Shown here in pieces: positions 53,905 through 62,990 of a stretch of DNA of 64,000 nucleotides. Within the stretch, counting starts at the first letter, position 1. Each line of letters opens with the position of its first letter. Source of the DNA: UBA7672 sp963784415 (GTDB lineage Bacteria > Pseudomonadota > Alphaproteobacteria > Caulobacterales > Hyphomonadaceae); NCBI GenBank assembly GCA_963784415.1, contig CAWARK010000006.1, positions 248,001-312,000 of the forward strand, given 5' to 3'. Made by a program: the position numbers and the translations under genes. The notes beneath the pieces were generated by a model. The model ran no database searches and was not told where the DNA came from. It saw only the letters and a program-made list of their open reading frames with translations.

Positions 53905-53940
53905 AAAAAGAAGAAAGGCCCCGGCGCATCGCGCGGGGCC
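53905..53940 (-). terminator. Rho-independent terminator of the globin-coupled MCP gene
   Basis: Read on the minus strand, GGCCCCGCGCGATGCGCCGGGGCC forms a GC-rich hairpin followed by TTTCTTCTTTTT. It lies 36 bp after the MCP stop. Confidence 0.85.
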
Positions 53941-53976
53941 CTTCCATCTGTTTGGGTCAGTCGGTAGTGGCGGCGG

Positions 53977-55356
53977 TCAGGCGGCGCGGATCGAGACCAG
54001 GAACCCGTCGACCTGTTTGCGGAGGTGTTCAGCCTGCCGGCCAAGCTCGCCAGAGGCGTCCACAACCTGGTTCGCGGCCTCGCCCGTCTCGGTCGCTTCC
54101 CGCTGCACATCGGAGATGTGCCGGGTGACGTCGCGGGTGCCGATCGCGGCTTCGCCCGTGCTGCGGGAGATTTCGCGCGTCGTCGCCGACTGCTCTTCCA
54201 CCGCCGCGCTGATGGCGGCCGAGACGCTGTCGATCTCGTTGATCGTCGACTGGATCTCCGAGATCGCCGCAACTGACTGCCGACTGATCTGCTGCATGGC
54301 GGCGATCTGCGCGGCGATGTCATCGGTCGCCCTGGCCGTCTGTCCAGCGAGCGCTTTCACCTCGGCAGCAACGACGGCAAAGCCACGCCCGGCCTCGCCC
54401 GCACGCGCACTTTCGATCGTGGCGTTGAGCGCGAGCAGGTTGGTCTGACCTGCGATGTCGGAGATCAGCGAGACGACCTCGCCGATCTTTTCGGCAGCGG
54501 CCGACAGTTGTGTCATCGTCTCGTTGGTGCCACGCGCCTTCACGACGGCAGATGCCGCGATCCGGGATGCCTGGCTGACCTGCCGCGAGATTTCGGCCAC
54601 CGCCCGGTCCAGTTCCTCTGTCGAAGTCGCAACCGTGGAGACGCTCGTGGTCGCCTGCTCAGCAGCCGCAGAAACGACAATGGCCTTGTTGGTCGTGGCT
54701 TCCGCAATCGAAGACATCGACCTGGCCGTGTGTTCCAGTTCGGTCGCAGCGGAGGCGACGCTTGTCACGATGCCGCCAATGGAGGCTTCGAACTTCGATG
54801 CGATTTCCTGAACCGCTCGCTGCTTGGCCAACTCGCCCTCCTCGAGATAAATCGAGATGGCAAAGTCCATGTCCAGCATGGCGGCGCGCAGGAAGGCGCC
54901 AGTATAGCGATTCACCATCGCCGAGAACTCGGCATTGGATTTGGCATTCGGCTTCTTGCTCTTGCCGAACACCTTCGTGTGGCAATGGGCGGCAATCAGC
55001 GTCGACACGCGTGTCGTAATGAAGCTGTAGCCGGCAATATACCAGCGCGGCTCAAGCCCGATGCGGGCATGGACCTGGCCAATGCGGCGAACCGAGTCGG
55101 TGTATTCGCGACTGAAGTCACCGCGAAGAATGATGCCCCAGTGTTCGACCTGCTTGTTTTTCGCCATGTTCATCATGGGCTCGCCGCTGAAGAGTCGCGA
55201 GACCTGCGGCCAGCTGCTGATGTGCCTGTAGAATTCGGTCAGGACGCCTGGCAGCGCGTCACGAACGATGGGGGCGATGTCGCGCAAAGCCTGCGCGGCA
55301 TCAGGGTCAAGCTGGATGAAACCCAGCCGCTCGCTGATGTCGATTTGAGTCGTCAT
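53977..55356 (-). CDS. Globin-coupled methyl-accepting chemotaxis protein (HemAT-like)
   Basis: A 459-residue soluble chemoreceptor. The N-terminal sensor-globin (about 1-170) has the proximal haem His96 in RIGQVHARIGLEPRWYIAGY, the strong signature of globin-coupled sensors. No TM or HAMP segment is present. The C-terminal MCP signalling domain contains the hairpin tip DIAGQTNLLALNATIESARA and GEAGRGFAVVAAEVKALA. It is predicted to sense O2 (or NO/CO) and signal to CheA for aerotaxis. No che genes are in the window. The start at 55356 opens the globin domain; a longer frame to 55554 overlaps the MmsB gene and is rejected. Confidence 0.94.
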   Translation of the reverse strand: MTTQIDISERLGFIQLDPDAAQALRDIAPIVRDALPGVLTEFYRHISSWPQVSRLFSGEPMMNMAKNKQVEHWGIILRGDFSREYTDSVRRIGQVHARIGLEPRWYIAGYSFITTRVSTLIAAHCHTKVFGKSKKPNAKSNAEFSAMVNRYTGAFLRAAMLDMDFAISIYLEEGELAKQRAVQEIASKFEASIGGIVTSVASAATELEHTARSMSSIAEATTNKAIVVSAAAEQATTSVSTVATSTEELDRAVAEISRQVSQASRIAASAVVKARGTNETMTQLSAAAEKIGEVVSLISDIAGQTNLLALNATIESARAGEAGRGFAVVAAEVKALAGQTARATDDIAAQIAAMQQISRQSVAAISEIQSTINEIDSVSAAISAAVEEQSATTREISRSTGEAAIGTRDVTRHISDVQREATETGEAANQVVDASGELGRQAEHLRKQVDGFLVSIRAA

Positions 55357-55462
55357 GGAAATACGTGCTTCCGTCCTGTCCAAGTCCGGCAGCATCAACT
55401 TGTTCCACGCACGTTCCCAGACAGTTAATGAGAGAGACCCGCAAATTAGGAATTGCGTACAA

Positions 55463-56362
55463 TCACTGCGACAGATTGCCGAGCTGCCCGCGCAACATCT
55501 GAAGCACGCCGGAGAAGTCCTTGCCGCCATATCCCAGCCGGTCAAACAGCGCATAGAGCGCCTCCGCCTGGTTGCCGAGCGGCGTCGTGGCTCCCGCCCG
55601 CGCCGAGGCTTCCTGTGCCAGCTTGAGGTCCTTCAGCATCATGTTCGCCGCGAACCCGCCTTCGTAATTCCGGTCGGAGGCCGTCTGCGGACCTACGCCC
55701 GGCCACGGCGCATAGGTCGACAGCGACCAGCACTGGCCCGACGATTTCGACGCGATCTCGAAGAACCGGTCCGGCGCAAGCCCCAATTTTTCGGCCAGCG
55801 CAAAAGCCTCGCACGTTCCGATCATCGAAATGCCGAGCAGCATGTTGTTGCAGATCTTGGCCGCCTGCCCCGCGCCATGATCGCCCGCGCGGATCACCAC
55901 GCGCGCCATCGGCTTCAGCGCCTCTTCGACCGCCGCGAACGCCGCCTCATCGCACCCGACCATGAACGCCAGCGTGCCCGCATCCGCCGCCGCCGTCCCG
56001 CCCGACACCGGCGCATCGGCAAACTGGAACCCGGCGGCCGTCGCCTGCGTCGCCACCGCCCGCGCCGAGTCCACGTCGATGGTGGAGCAGTCGATCAGCA
56101 GCGCCGTCTTCGGCGCGTTCGGCAGGATGTCGTCGGCATAGACCTTCCGCACATGCGGCCCGGCCGGCAGCATGGTGATGACGACGTCCGCGTCCTTCAC
56201 CGCCTCCGCCACCGACTTCGCGCCCGTCGCTCCCGCGCCAACAACCTTCGCGACCGCTGCCTCGCTCAGGTCAAACGCATTGACCGCCCGCCCGCCGACG
56301 ACCTGCCGCGCAGCCATGCCGCCGCCCATATTGCCAAGGCCGATGAATGCGATGCGGGTCAT
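55463..56362 (-). CDS. mmsB: 3-hydroxyisobutyrate dehydrogenase
   Basis: A 299-residue NAD-dependent beta-hydroxyacid dehydrogenase of valine degradation. The N-terminal Rossmann motif is FIGLGNMGGGMAARQ, the substrate motif is DAPVSGGTAAADAGTLAFMVG, and the catalytic Lys lies in GAGQAAKICNNMLLGI. ALKDLKLA-like MMLKDLKLAQEAS is typical of HIBADH. The start at 56362 overlaps the PhyH-like gene stop. Its product methylmalonate semialdehyde is the substrate of MmsA, encoded 4 kb away at 60.2-61.7 kb. Confidence 0.93.
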   Translation of the reverse strand: MTRIAFIGLGNMGGGMAARQVVGGRAVNAFDLSEAAVAKVVGAGATGAKSVAEAVKDADVVITMLPAGPHVRKVYADDILPNAPKTALLIDCSTIDVDSARAVATQATAAGFQFADAPVSGGTAAADAGTLAFMVGCDEAAFAAVEEALKPMARVVIRAGDHGAGQAAKICNNMLLGISMIGTCEAFALAEKLGLAPDRFFEIASKSSGQCWSLSTYAPWPGVGPQTASDRNYEGGFAANMMLKDLKLAQEASARAGATTPLGNQAEALYALFDRLGYGGKDFSGVLQMLRGQLGNLSQ

Positions 56363-57027
56363 GACGAAAACTCCCATTCCAATGGCGACGGTAACGGTTC
56401 AGCCGCGTAATCGATACGCAAGGCGCGCCGTTCACCAACACCCTGTGAAGCGCGCGAGCGGTGCAGCGTCAATGCCTTCACGAAAAGGACATCTCCACGA
56501 TCAGCCACGCACAGCTCGCGCACCGAACCCACCCCGTTCGCAACCGCTTCTGCAGCCGGCTCCGCGATCTTGCCGAGACTTCCAGTCGTCAGCGCCAGCT
56601 CCATGCACCCGTTTTCAGGCGTTGCGGGATCTAGATGAACGCGGGCGAAGATCATACGCTGCAGCAGATCAATCGGCGGCTCGACATGCCACACCCCTGA
56701 TTTCCGCGTCCAATTGCCAAAGCCTGGCATCTCCACACGTTCCCGAACCGCGATCACGCGGTCCTGATGCCAGGGCAATGTCCAGTTGGACGCTTCGCTC
56801 TTGTTGAACGCAACAAGCCGCACCGGCCTTGCGCCGGGAAGCAGGCGCGCGGCCAGTCGATGCACGGGTTCGAGCAGGTGGCTCACAGCTGAAAGGTTCA
56901 TGCGCGCGCCGGGAGCCGCCCCCATCGCACACGCGTCGTCCATGGCGCGAAGGTCCGGCTCCGCCAGCGCTCCGCGAAACCAGACGCTGCCGCCTTCAAA
57001 TAACTCGCTTGGCGCGTCGACCGTCAC
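56359..57027 (-). CDS. Phytanoyl-CoA dioxygenase-like protein
   Basis: A 222-residue Fe(II)/2-oxoglutarate dioxygenase-like protein. The iron-binding HxD appears as LPWHQDRVIAV, the distal His as ALTLHRSRASQ, and the 2-OG Arg as RRALRIDYA. ENGCMELALTTGS is the expected PhyH segment. It is shorter than human PhyH and the substrate is unknown. It overlaps both neighbours (DUF2306 gene upstream, mmsB downstream), so the three are co-translated. Confidence 0.85.
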   Translation of the reverse strand: MTVDAPSELFEGGSVWFRGALAEPDLRAMDDACAMGAAPGARMNLSAVSHLLEPVHRLAARLLPGARPVRLVAFNKSEASNWTLPWHQDRVIAVRERVEMPGFGNWTRKSGVWHVEPPIDLLQRMIFARVHLDPATPENGCMELALTTGSLGKIAEPAAEAVANGVGSVRELCVADRGDVLFVKALTLHRSRASQGVGERRALRIDYAAEPLPSPLEWEFSS

Positions 57028-57859
57028 GCACCAAACCGCATCGCGATGGCCGGGCCCCAGCCGTACAGCGTGAAGAAGAACGTCGCGAGGGCGATAAACG
57101 CTGCCCCGCCAGCCATCGCCGTCGTCGTCGCCACGCGCCCCGCCGTCGAGGCCTGCCCGCGGCGCGCGCGGATGAACATCTCGGCCACGATCAGCGGCGG
57201 GATGAAGAAGGCGAAGTCCATCACATAGTCGAACCAGCCAGAGAACTCATCCGTGTGACCGGTCTTGCCGGCAAACAGGAACCAGAAGCCGTAAGCCATG
57301 CGATAGAGCCACGAGCCAATCGCCAGCGCGAACAGCCGCACAGCCCAGGCGCGGTGAATGTCGATATTGCGCGCCATCGCATGCCGCACGGTCTGCACCG
57401 CCGCGATCACCATCAGCCCGCCATACATGGCGAACCCCACCGTCATCGGCATGCCGCCAACCGTGCCCTTGATCGCAATGAAGGTGAGCCCACCGACGCC
57501 CGCGAGAAACGCCGCCAGCGCATAGACACGCCCGATCCAGCGATGCACCGCCGGCGCCTTCGCCCGCACCTGCCTGATCAGCTGGATCGGCCCGAACAGC
57601 AACAGCACCGCACCCGCAAAGAAGTGCATCCCGATGCCCGCCGACGCACCCGGCGTCTCCGCTTCATAGAGGCGCGGCAGCGTCGCATTCCAGTCCGATC
57701 AGCGTGTCGGCCGGAATGGCGCCGCCATAGTACGCGAGGATGTACACGCCAAAGATCGCCGAGCTGATCCACACGACGCCGACCAGCGCGATCGACGTCC
57801 AGCGCAAGCGCTGCCGCCGTCCACGCCGGCGGGCCCATCGGTTGCGCAAGCGCTGTCAT
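57024..57859 (-). pseudogene. DUF2306 membrane protein, two frameshifts
   Basis: The start MTALAQPMGPPAW, the first TM segment (WTSIALVGVVWISSAIFGVYILAYY) and the remaining six-helix part (MHFFAGAVLLLFGPIQLIRQ, VHRWIGRVYALAAFLAGVGG, IDIHRAWAVRLFALAIGSWLY) lie in three frames. Removing one base near 57818 and one near 57698 gives a continuous protein of about 277 residues with NATLPRLYEAETPGASAGIG between the halves. The invariant His residues in HRWIGR and HRAWAVR are DUF2306 features. Function unknown. It heads the operon with the PhyH-like and mmsB genes. Confidence 0.8.
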
Positions 57860-57991
57860 GCCATGCTCCATCCCTGACCCGTGCAGAGTGTCGGCTGCAC
57901 GACGCGCGGGCAAGCACTTCCGTAGCGACAGAGCGCTTGCGTCACATGGCATCGGAAGGCACGCTGGGCGTCAGGCAAAAGGGGGATGCTC

Positions 57992-58546
57992 ATGCTGAGA
58001 TCATTGCTTATGGCGGCGACTCTCGGCCTTGCAGCGTGCACAACGACGGCTGCGCCCGCCCCCGGCATTGCCGACACCTCGCACAAGGAAGCTGATGGTT
58101 CGCGCACCATCCAGTTCTCAGCGGCTTTGTCTGCGCCGCCTGCGGACGTCTATCGCGCCATCGCCACGGCTGATGGCTGGAAGCGCTGGGCCGCACCCGT
58201 GGCGCTCGGCGAAGTGAAACTACACGGTGTGCTTGAGACGAGCTACAGCAAGGACGCCAGGCCGGGCGACGCAGGCAACATCAAGCAGCTGTTCACGGCG
58301 CTTGAGCCCGATCGCCTCGTCGTCTTCCGCACGATCCAGACGCCCGAGGGCTTCCCGCACGGCGAATTCTACAAGCAGACCGTCGCGAAGATGGAGCTGA
58401 CGCCGGAAGCGGGCGGCACGCGCCTGCGCTTCACGCACTCAGGCTTTGGCATCGGCAAGGAGTTCGACGAGCTCTACGGCTTCTTCATCGAAGGCGACAA
58501 GCAAACGCTGGAAGAATTGCAGAAGCTGTTCAACGCCCCACACTGA
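57992..58546 (+). CDS. SRPBCC/AHSA1-like lipoprotein
   Basis: A protein of about 184 residues with a lipoprotein signal (SLLMAATLGLAACTT) and a START/SRPBCC domain: SAALSAPPADVYRAIATADGWKRW, a beta sheet, and the long C-terminal helix DKQTLEELQKLF. AHSA1-like domains are normally cytosolic, so envelope placement is unusual. GGGGG 6 bases before the ATG at 57992 supports this start; ATG 57986 is two codons earlier. The hydrophobic ligand is unknown. It is divergent from the DUF2306 gene. Confidence 0.85.
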   Translation: MLRSLLMAATLGLAACTTTAAPAPGIADTSHKEADGSRTIQFSAALSAPPADVYRAIATADGWKRWAAPVALGEVKLHGVLETSYSKDARPGDAGNIKQLFTALEPDRLVVFRTIQTPEGFPHGEFYKQTVAKMELTPEAGGTRLRFTHSGFGIGKEFDELYGFFIEGDKQTLEELQKLFNAPH

Positions 58547-58566
58547 GCCCGCACTCGACTAGGCGC

Positions 58567-59757
58567 TCAACACGGGAATTTCGTCAACCAGGTCTGGTCG
58601 TCACCCGTAAAACGCTTCATTGGCTTCGTATTGCAACTTGCGGTCGCAACGCCATTCTCGCGGAACGATATCTGCGCCTCGTCGAGATTCCAGTTGTCGC
58701 CGCCGATACCGCCGCCGAACGTCGTCTGAAGCTTGATGGACGTCACGTCCGCCGCCCGCGTGCCCGCCGGAAGCGAGATGCCGACATCCTGCCAGGTGTT
58801 GTCGATCCAGCGTTGCAGCTGGTTGACGTTCTGCACCGTGATCGCGCCGCTCTTGAGGCCCACGATGACATGCACGTTGTCGCTGCCGCCGCGCAGATCG
58901 TCGCCGCCCGTCTTGAGACTGAGCAACAGCTCACGCGGCGACGCGGGGATCGTGGGCGCTCTCAGCTGGTGATAATTCTGCTGCACGAAATACGTCCGCC
59001 AGCAGGTTTCCCTGCCGTGGTTCAGCTCGACATCGCACCACATGTTGCGGTCCGGCTTGGGAACCATGGTGACTTTCTGCGCTCCATAGTTGGGCTCATA
59101 GACAAAGATCTTGAGGTCTTCCTGATACTGGCCGAGATCGCCCTTGTACCGGCCCATGTCATATCCGTATGCCAGCACGACATGGTCGTCGCCGGGATTG
59201 CCTGTCAGCGATTTGAGTCCCAGCGGCACCGGTTCGCCCTTGTCGATATGCGCGCGCAGCTCCTCCAGGCGGCCGCCGCCCGTGCCCTGCAATCCCCACC
59301 GGAAAAACTCATTGTCACGCGCGCCGAGCGGATTGAGGTGCAGCTCGGTCCACTTGTCCATGTGATCGCCAAGCGCCGTCATGTTGCGATCGTAGAGATA
59401 CTTCTGCAGCGTCGTGCCGTTGATCGGCGCGTAGGTCTGTTGCGGAACTGGCTGGCGCGCCTTCCAGTAGTCGAGCGCGCTGTAGACCATGCCGGCGCAC
59501 AACCCGCCGGTCGTGATGTCGAAGACACCAGTGACCGTCTTGAACGTATTGATGAACTTGTAGGCGTCCTTGGTCGGATCGAACGCCGTCATCTTTGCCG
59601 TGGTCAACACGAGCGGCACAATCGGTTTGATCTTCGACAGAACCTCGGGCTTCACGGTCAACGGGCCGGGTTTCTGGGCAGACGCCGGCAACGCGGCCAG
59701 CGCAACCAGTGCAATCGCACCCATTGCAACAGCGCGACGAACAGTATTCGTGAACAT
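58567..59757 (-). CDS. Exported protein with cysteine-peptidase-like features
   Basis: A 396-residue protein with a signal peptide (AVAMGAIALVALAALPASAQ). GGLCAGMVYSALDYW looks like a papain-superfamily nucleophile helix, and DDHVVLAYGYDMG resembles the catalytic His strand of C39/C1-like peptidases, with FVYEPNYG following where an acidic or Asn residue would lie. After about residue 275 is a beta-sandwich-like tail (DNVHVIVGLKSGAITVQNVN, QTTFGGGIGGDNWNLDEAQI), possibly a PLAT/jelly-roll binding domain. It is short of firm homology, so activity is inferred. AGGGG precedes the ATG at 59757; the ORF's earlier start lacks support. Confidence 0.7.
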   Translation of the reverse strand: MFTNTVRRAVAMGAIALVALAALPASAQKPGPLTVKPEVLSKIKPIVPLVLTTAKMTAFDPTKDAYKFINTFKTVTGVFDITTGGLCAGMVYSALDYWKARQPVPQQTYAPINGTTLQKYLYDRNMTALGDHMDKWTELHLNPLGARDNEFFRWGLQGTGGGRLEELRAHIDKGEPVPLGLKSLTGNPGDDHVVLAYGYDMGRYKGDLGQYQEDLKIFVYEPNYGAQKVTMVPKPDRNMWCDVELNHGRETCWRTYFVQQNYHQLRAPTIPASPRELLLSLKTGGDDLRGGSDNVHVIVGLKSGAITVQNVNQLQRWIDNTWQDVGISLPAGTRAADVTSIKLQTTFGGGIGGDNWNLDEAQISFRENGVATASCNTKPMKRFTGDDQTWLTKFPC

Positions 59758-59862
59758 GGCCCTACCCCTTGCCACAGCAACAACTGCTTCGGCGCGGGTC
59801 ATAACAGAAAACGCGCGCGCCCAAAACCCGAGATGCACAGCGCGGGCGTTGCGTCGTCGCAG

Positions 59863-60153
59863 TTACGTTCCGCCTACAACTCCGCCTCGACCGTGGGCGG
59901 AATCGCTCCGCAACTGGGTCAGCTGATACCGCCGCCTGCTACCGTCGTCCTCGAACTCAACGTAAATGAGTGGATCAACGCTTTCGATGATCCGCTGGAC
60001 TTGATCGTCAGAGACTTCACCGCGGACCACCGCCGAGTAGTCCCGCATGTCGGCCTGATAGAAGATCGTCACGCGTTCCGGTTCGATATCCAGCGCGCTG
60101 AAGCGCTGCGTAACGTCAGCGATGAACTTCTGTTCCTGCTCGCTGACGTCCAT
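59863..60153 (-). CDS. Small hypothetical protein next to mmsA
   Basis: A 96-residue protein beginning MDVSEQEQKFIADVTQRFSA, with an acidic middle (IIESVDPLIYVEFEDDGSRR) and a Gly-rich end. It starts 4 bp after the mmsA stop. A single open frame spans it and mmsA only because mmsA is frameshifted just before its end; the ATG here and the intact mmsA C-terminus argue for two separate proteins. I recognise no family. Confidence 0.55.
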   Translation of the reverse strand: MDVSEQEQKFIADVTQRFSALDIEPERVTIFYQADMRDYSAVVRGEVSDDQVQRIIESVDPLIYVEFEDDGSRRRYQLTQLRSDSAHGRGGVVGGT

Positions 60154-60157
60154 CGCG

Positions 60158-61671
60158 TTACCGCATCGTCGGAATGACAAAGCTCGAAGTCGCGCCACGT
60201 CGCCTTCCGGCCAGCGGGCCGTGACCGTCTTCACCTTCGTCCAGAACTTGAGGCCTTCCATGCCGTGCTGGTTGGTGTCGCCGAACGCCGAGCGCTTCCA
60301 GCCGCCGAAGGTGTGATAGGCCACCGGCACCGGGATCGGCACGTTGATGCCGACCATGCCGACATTGACCTTGCTCGCAAACTCGCGCGCCGCGCGGCCA
60401 TTGCGCGTGAAGATGGCAACGCCATTGCCGTACTGGTGTTTGCTCGGCAGCTCGACCGCTTCGTCGAACGTGTTGGCGCGCACGATCTGCAGCACCGGGC
60501 CGAAGATTTCCTCGTGATACGTCTTCATGCCCGGCTTCACATTGTCGAACAGCGACGGCCCGATGAAGAAGCCGTTCTCATAGCCCTGCAGCTTGAAGCC
60601 ACGGCCATCGACCACGAGTTCCGCGCCTTCGTCCTTGCCCATCTGGATGTAGTTGGCGATCTTGTCGCGGTGCGCCTTGTTGACCACCGGGCCGTACTGC
60701 GCCGCCGGGTCGGACGAGATGCCGACCTTCATCGTCTCGATCTCCGCGATCATCCGCTCGCGCAGTTCGTCCGCCGTCTTCTTGCCGACCGGCACGACCA
60801 CCGGCAGCGCCATGCAGCGCTCGCCGGCCGAGCCGAACGCGGCGCCGGAAAGATCCTTCACCACCTGGTCCATGTCGGCGTCCGGCATCACGATGCCGTG
60901 GTTCTTGGCGCCGCCCATCGCCTGCACGCGTTTACCGTTCGCTGCGCCGACCTGGTAAATGTAGTGCGCGATGTCGGACGAGCCGACGAACGAGACGGCT
61001 TTGACTTCCGGGTTATGCAGGATCGCATCGACCGCGACCTTGTCGCCGTGCACGACGTTGAGCACACCCGTCACGTCGAGGCCGGCCGCCGCGCCCGCTT
61101 CCATGAACAGCTCGCCGAGGCGCACCGGCACGGACGGATCGCGCTCCGAGGGCTTCAGCACGAAGGTGTTGCCGACCGCGATGGCGACGCCGAACATCCA
61201 CATCGGGATCATGCCCGGGAAATTGAACGGCGTGATGCCGGCCACGACGCCGAGCGGCTGGCGCATCGAATAGACGTCGATGCCGGGGCCAGCGCCTTCG
61301 GTGTATTCGCCCTTGAGCGCATGCGGAATGCCGCACGCGAACTCGATCACTTCAAGACCGCGCTGGATATCGCCTTTCGAGTCCGCAACCACCTTGCCAT
61401 GCTCGCTCGAAAGCAGTTCGGCCAGCTGCTGCATGTTGGCTTCGACGAGGCGTTTGAACTCGAACATCACGCGCGCACGGCGCTGCGGGTTGGTCGCGCT
61501 CCAGCCCGGCAGGGCCTTGGCGGCGGCTGCGACGGCGGCGTCCACGTCTTCGGTCGTGGCGAGGCCTACCTTGGCTTGCACTTCGCCCGTGTTGGGGTTG
61601 AAAACATCGCCTTCCCGGCCCGAGGTCGCCTTGACCGTTTTACCGCCGATGAAGCCTTCGATACGCCGCAT
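60158..61671 (-). CDS. mmsA: CoA-acylating methylmalonate-semialdehyde dehydrogenase, 3' frameshift
   Basis: A dehydrogenase of about 504 residues that converts methylmalonate semialdehyde, NAD+ and CoA to propionyl-CoA and CO2 in valine and thymine catabolism. NAD and catalytic features are intact: ITPFNFPGMIPMWMF, VSFVGSSDIAHYIY, MGGAKNHGIVMPDAD and catalytic Cys286 in GSAGERCMALPVV. Just before the end the frame shifts by two bases near 60187; correcting it yields the normal terminus TSSFVIPTMR and TAA at 60158. As sequenced, translation instead runs on into the adjacent 96-residue protein. It pairs with mmsB at 55.5 kb. Confidence 0.92.
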
Positions 61672-61755
61672 GTTCTTCTTGTCCGTGCCGGATTGTGATG
61701 CACGGTGGGTGTACGCTAGTCACCGCGTCGATCCAACAGGTTTGGGTGCCTGAAA

Positions 61756-62253
61756 TTGAAGGCTTTTGTTTTTGTGGGCGGCATCTTTGCTGCCTTTCTG
61801 CTCGCCGCTGCGGTCGCTGTTTTTGCATTGACCGGCTCCTGGTTCGAATGTTCGCGCGACGAGGTTGCGCGCTTGAAGTCGCCAAGCGGCGATCTGCAAG
61901 CCGTTATCTTTGAAACGGCCGGTGGGGCGACGACGGATTTCGGTTATGAAATTCACATCATTTCAGCCAATGCGATCTCGCCAAGCATGTCCTGCATTGA
62001 CGGACAGAAAGATGCAGCCGTGTTTCTTTACGGTCCAACGACGTCTGGCCAGTACGGGTTTTCGCTCCAATGGGTGGAGCCGGATCGACTTTCCGTCACC
62101 TTTGAAAACTCCAGAGGATCGGATTTGCTTCGCCCCACCTTTGTCATCGGCCAACACAACGTAACTGTTTCGCTCGAACAGATCGGCTACTTGCCGGAGG
62201 GGTCGCACATCTTCCGCCGTAAAACCGGTTTGACGCAGGCACCCAAGCCATAG
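61756..62253 (+). CDS. Hypothetical single-TM protein
   Basis: A 165-residue protein starting at TTG 61756 with one N-terminal helix (FVFVGGIFAAFLLAAAVAVFAL) and an extracytoplasmic domain with two cysteines (SWFECSRDE and SMSCIDGQK). The beta-rich remainder (TDFGYEIHIISANA, GFSLQWVEPDRLSVTFE) resembles small DUF5412-like envelope domains, but I cannot assign one with confidence. It is divergent from mmsA. Confidence 0.65.
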   Translation: MKAFVFVGGIFAAFLLAAAVAVFALTGSWFECSRDEVARLKSPSGDLQAVIFETAGGATTDFGYEIHIISANAISPSMSCIDGQKDAAVFLYGPTTSGQYGFSLQWVEPDRLSVTFENSRGSDLLRPTFVIGQHNVTVSLEQIGYLPEGSHIFRRKTGLTQAPKP

Positions 62254-62293
62254 GACGCTTGACCGGACCAGCCGGAACCGCCACCTCCCGGCC

Positions 62294-62978
62294 ATGAATT
62301 CCTCGCCCCCACCATCACGTTCGCGTCTTAGCCTGCCAAGGCCTCCCAAAGCCGTGGTTTTCGACCTCGACGGCACGCTGATCGACTAGCGAGGCCCTCG
62401 TCCTGGAGGCCTACATGGCCGCAGCGGACAAGCATGGCGTGCCGTTCACCCACGACCAGTTCCTGTCGCTGGTCGGCCGGCATCGCCAGCATAGCGAAAT
62501 GAAGATGCGCGAGTATTTCGGCGAGACTTTTCCGCTCGAAACGTTCTACGCGACAGTGAAGGAATTCTTCGGCGACCGCACTGCGCCCTTGAAACCGGGC
62601 GTGCAGGCTTTGCTGGATCGCCTCGACTCGCTGTCGACGCCGTACGCCCTTGCAACATCGTCCGGACCTGGGTGGGTCAGCAAGCATTTCGCGGCATACG
62701 ACCTGGCGCAGCGCTTTCGCGGCGTCGTCACGCGCGAAGATGTGGAGCATGGCAAGCCACACCCGGAGCCGTACTTGAAAGCCTCAACGATCCTCGGCTT
62801 TCATCCGCATGACGTGCTGGCGGTGGAAGACTCGCCCACCGGCGTCGCCTCAGCCCACGCGGCTGGCTTGATGACCGTGATGGTGCCGGATCTCATCCAG
62901 CCGGACGAATACACGCGCGCACAAACAGTTCACGTCGGCCAATCGCTGGCCGACGTGCTGAGTCTGTTCGATATTTGA
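62294..62978 (+). pseudogene. HAD-family phosphatase (beta-phosphoglucomutase-like), one frameshift
   Basis: The 5' part (MNSSPPPSRSRLSLPRPPKA, then VVFDLDGTLID) carries the nucleophile motif, followed by a TAG. Deleting one T near 62386 restores DSEALVLEAYMAAADKHGVPF and the frame runs to FDI at 62978. Motif II is ALATSSGPGW, motif III the Lys in HGKPHPEPYLKA, and motif IV VLAVEDSPTGVASAHAAG. This is HAD subfamily IA with a helical cap, usual for sugar-phosphate phosphatases. A normal protein of about 227 residues is implied. Confidence 0.85.
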
Positions 62979-62990
62979 GAAGCAGTTAGC

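Noticed and set aside
58813..60177. 454-codon plus-strand ORF
   Set aside because: Shadow of the exported protein gene and the mmsA 3' end; no family motif.
60265..61698. Long plus-strand ORF of 477 codons antisense to mmsA
   Set aside because: Its Arg/His/Asp-rich translation is a mirror frame of a clear GC-rich dehydrogenase gene; no motif or ribosome site.
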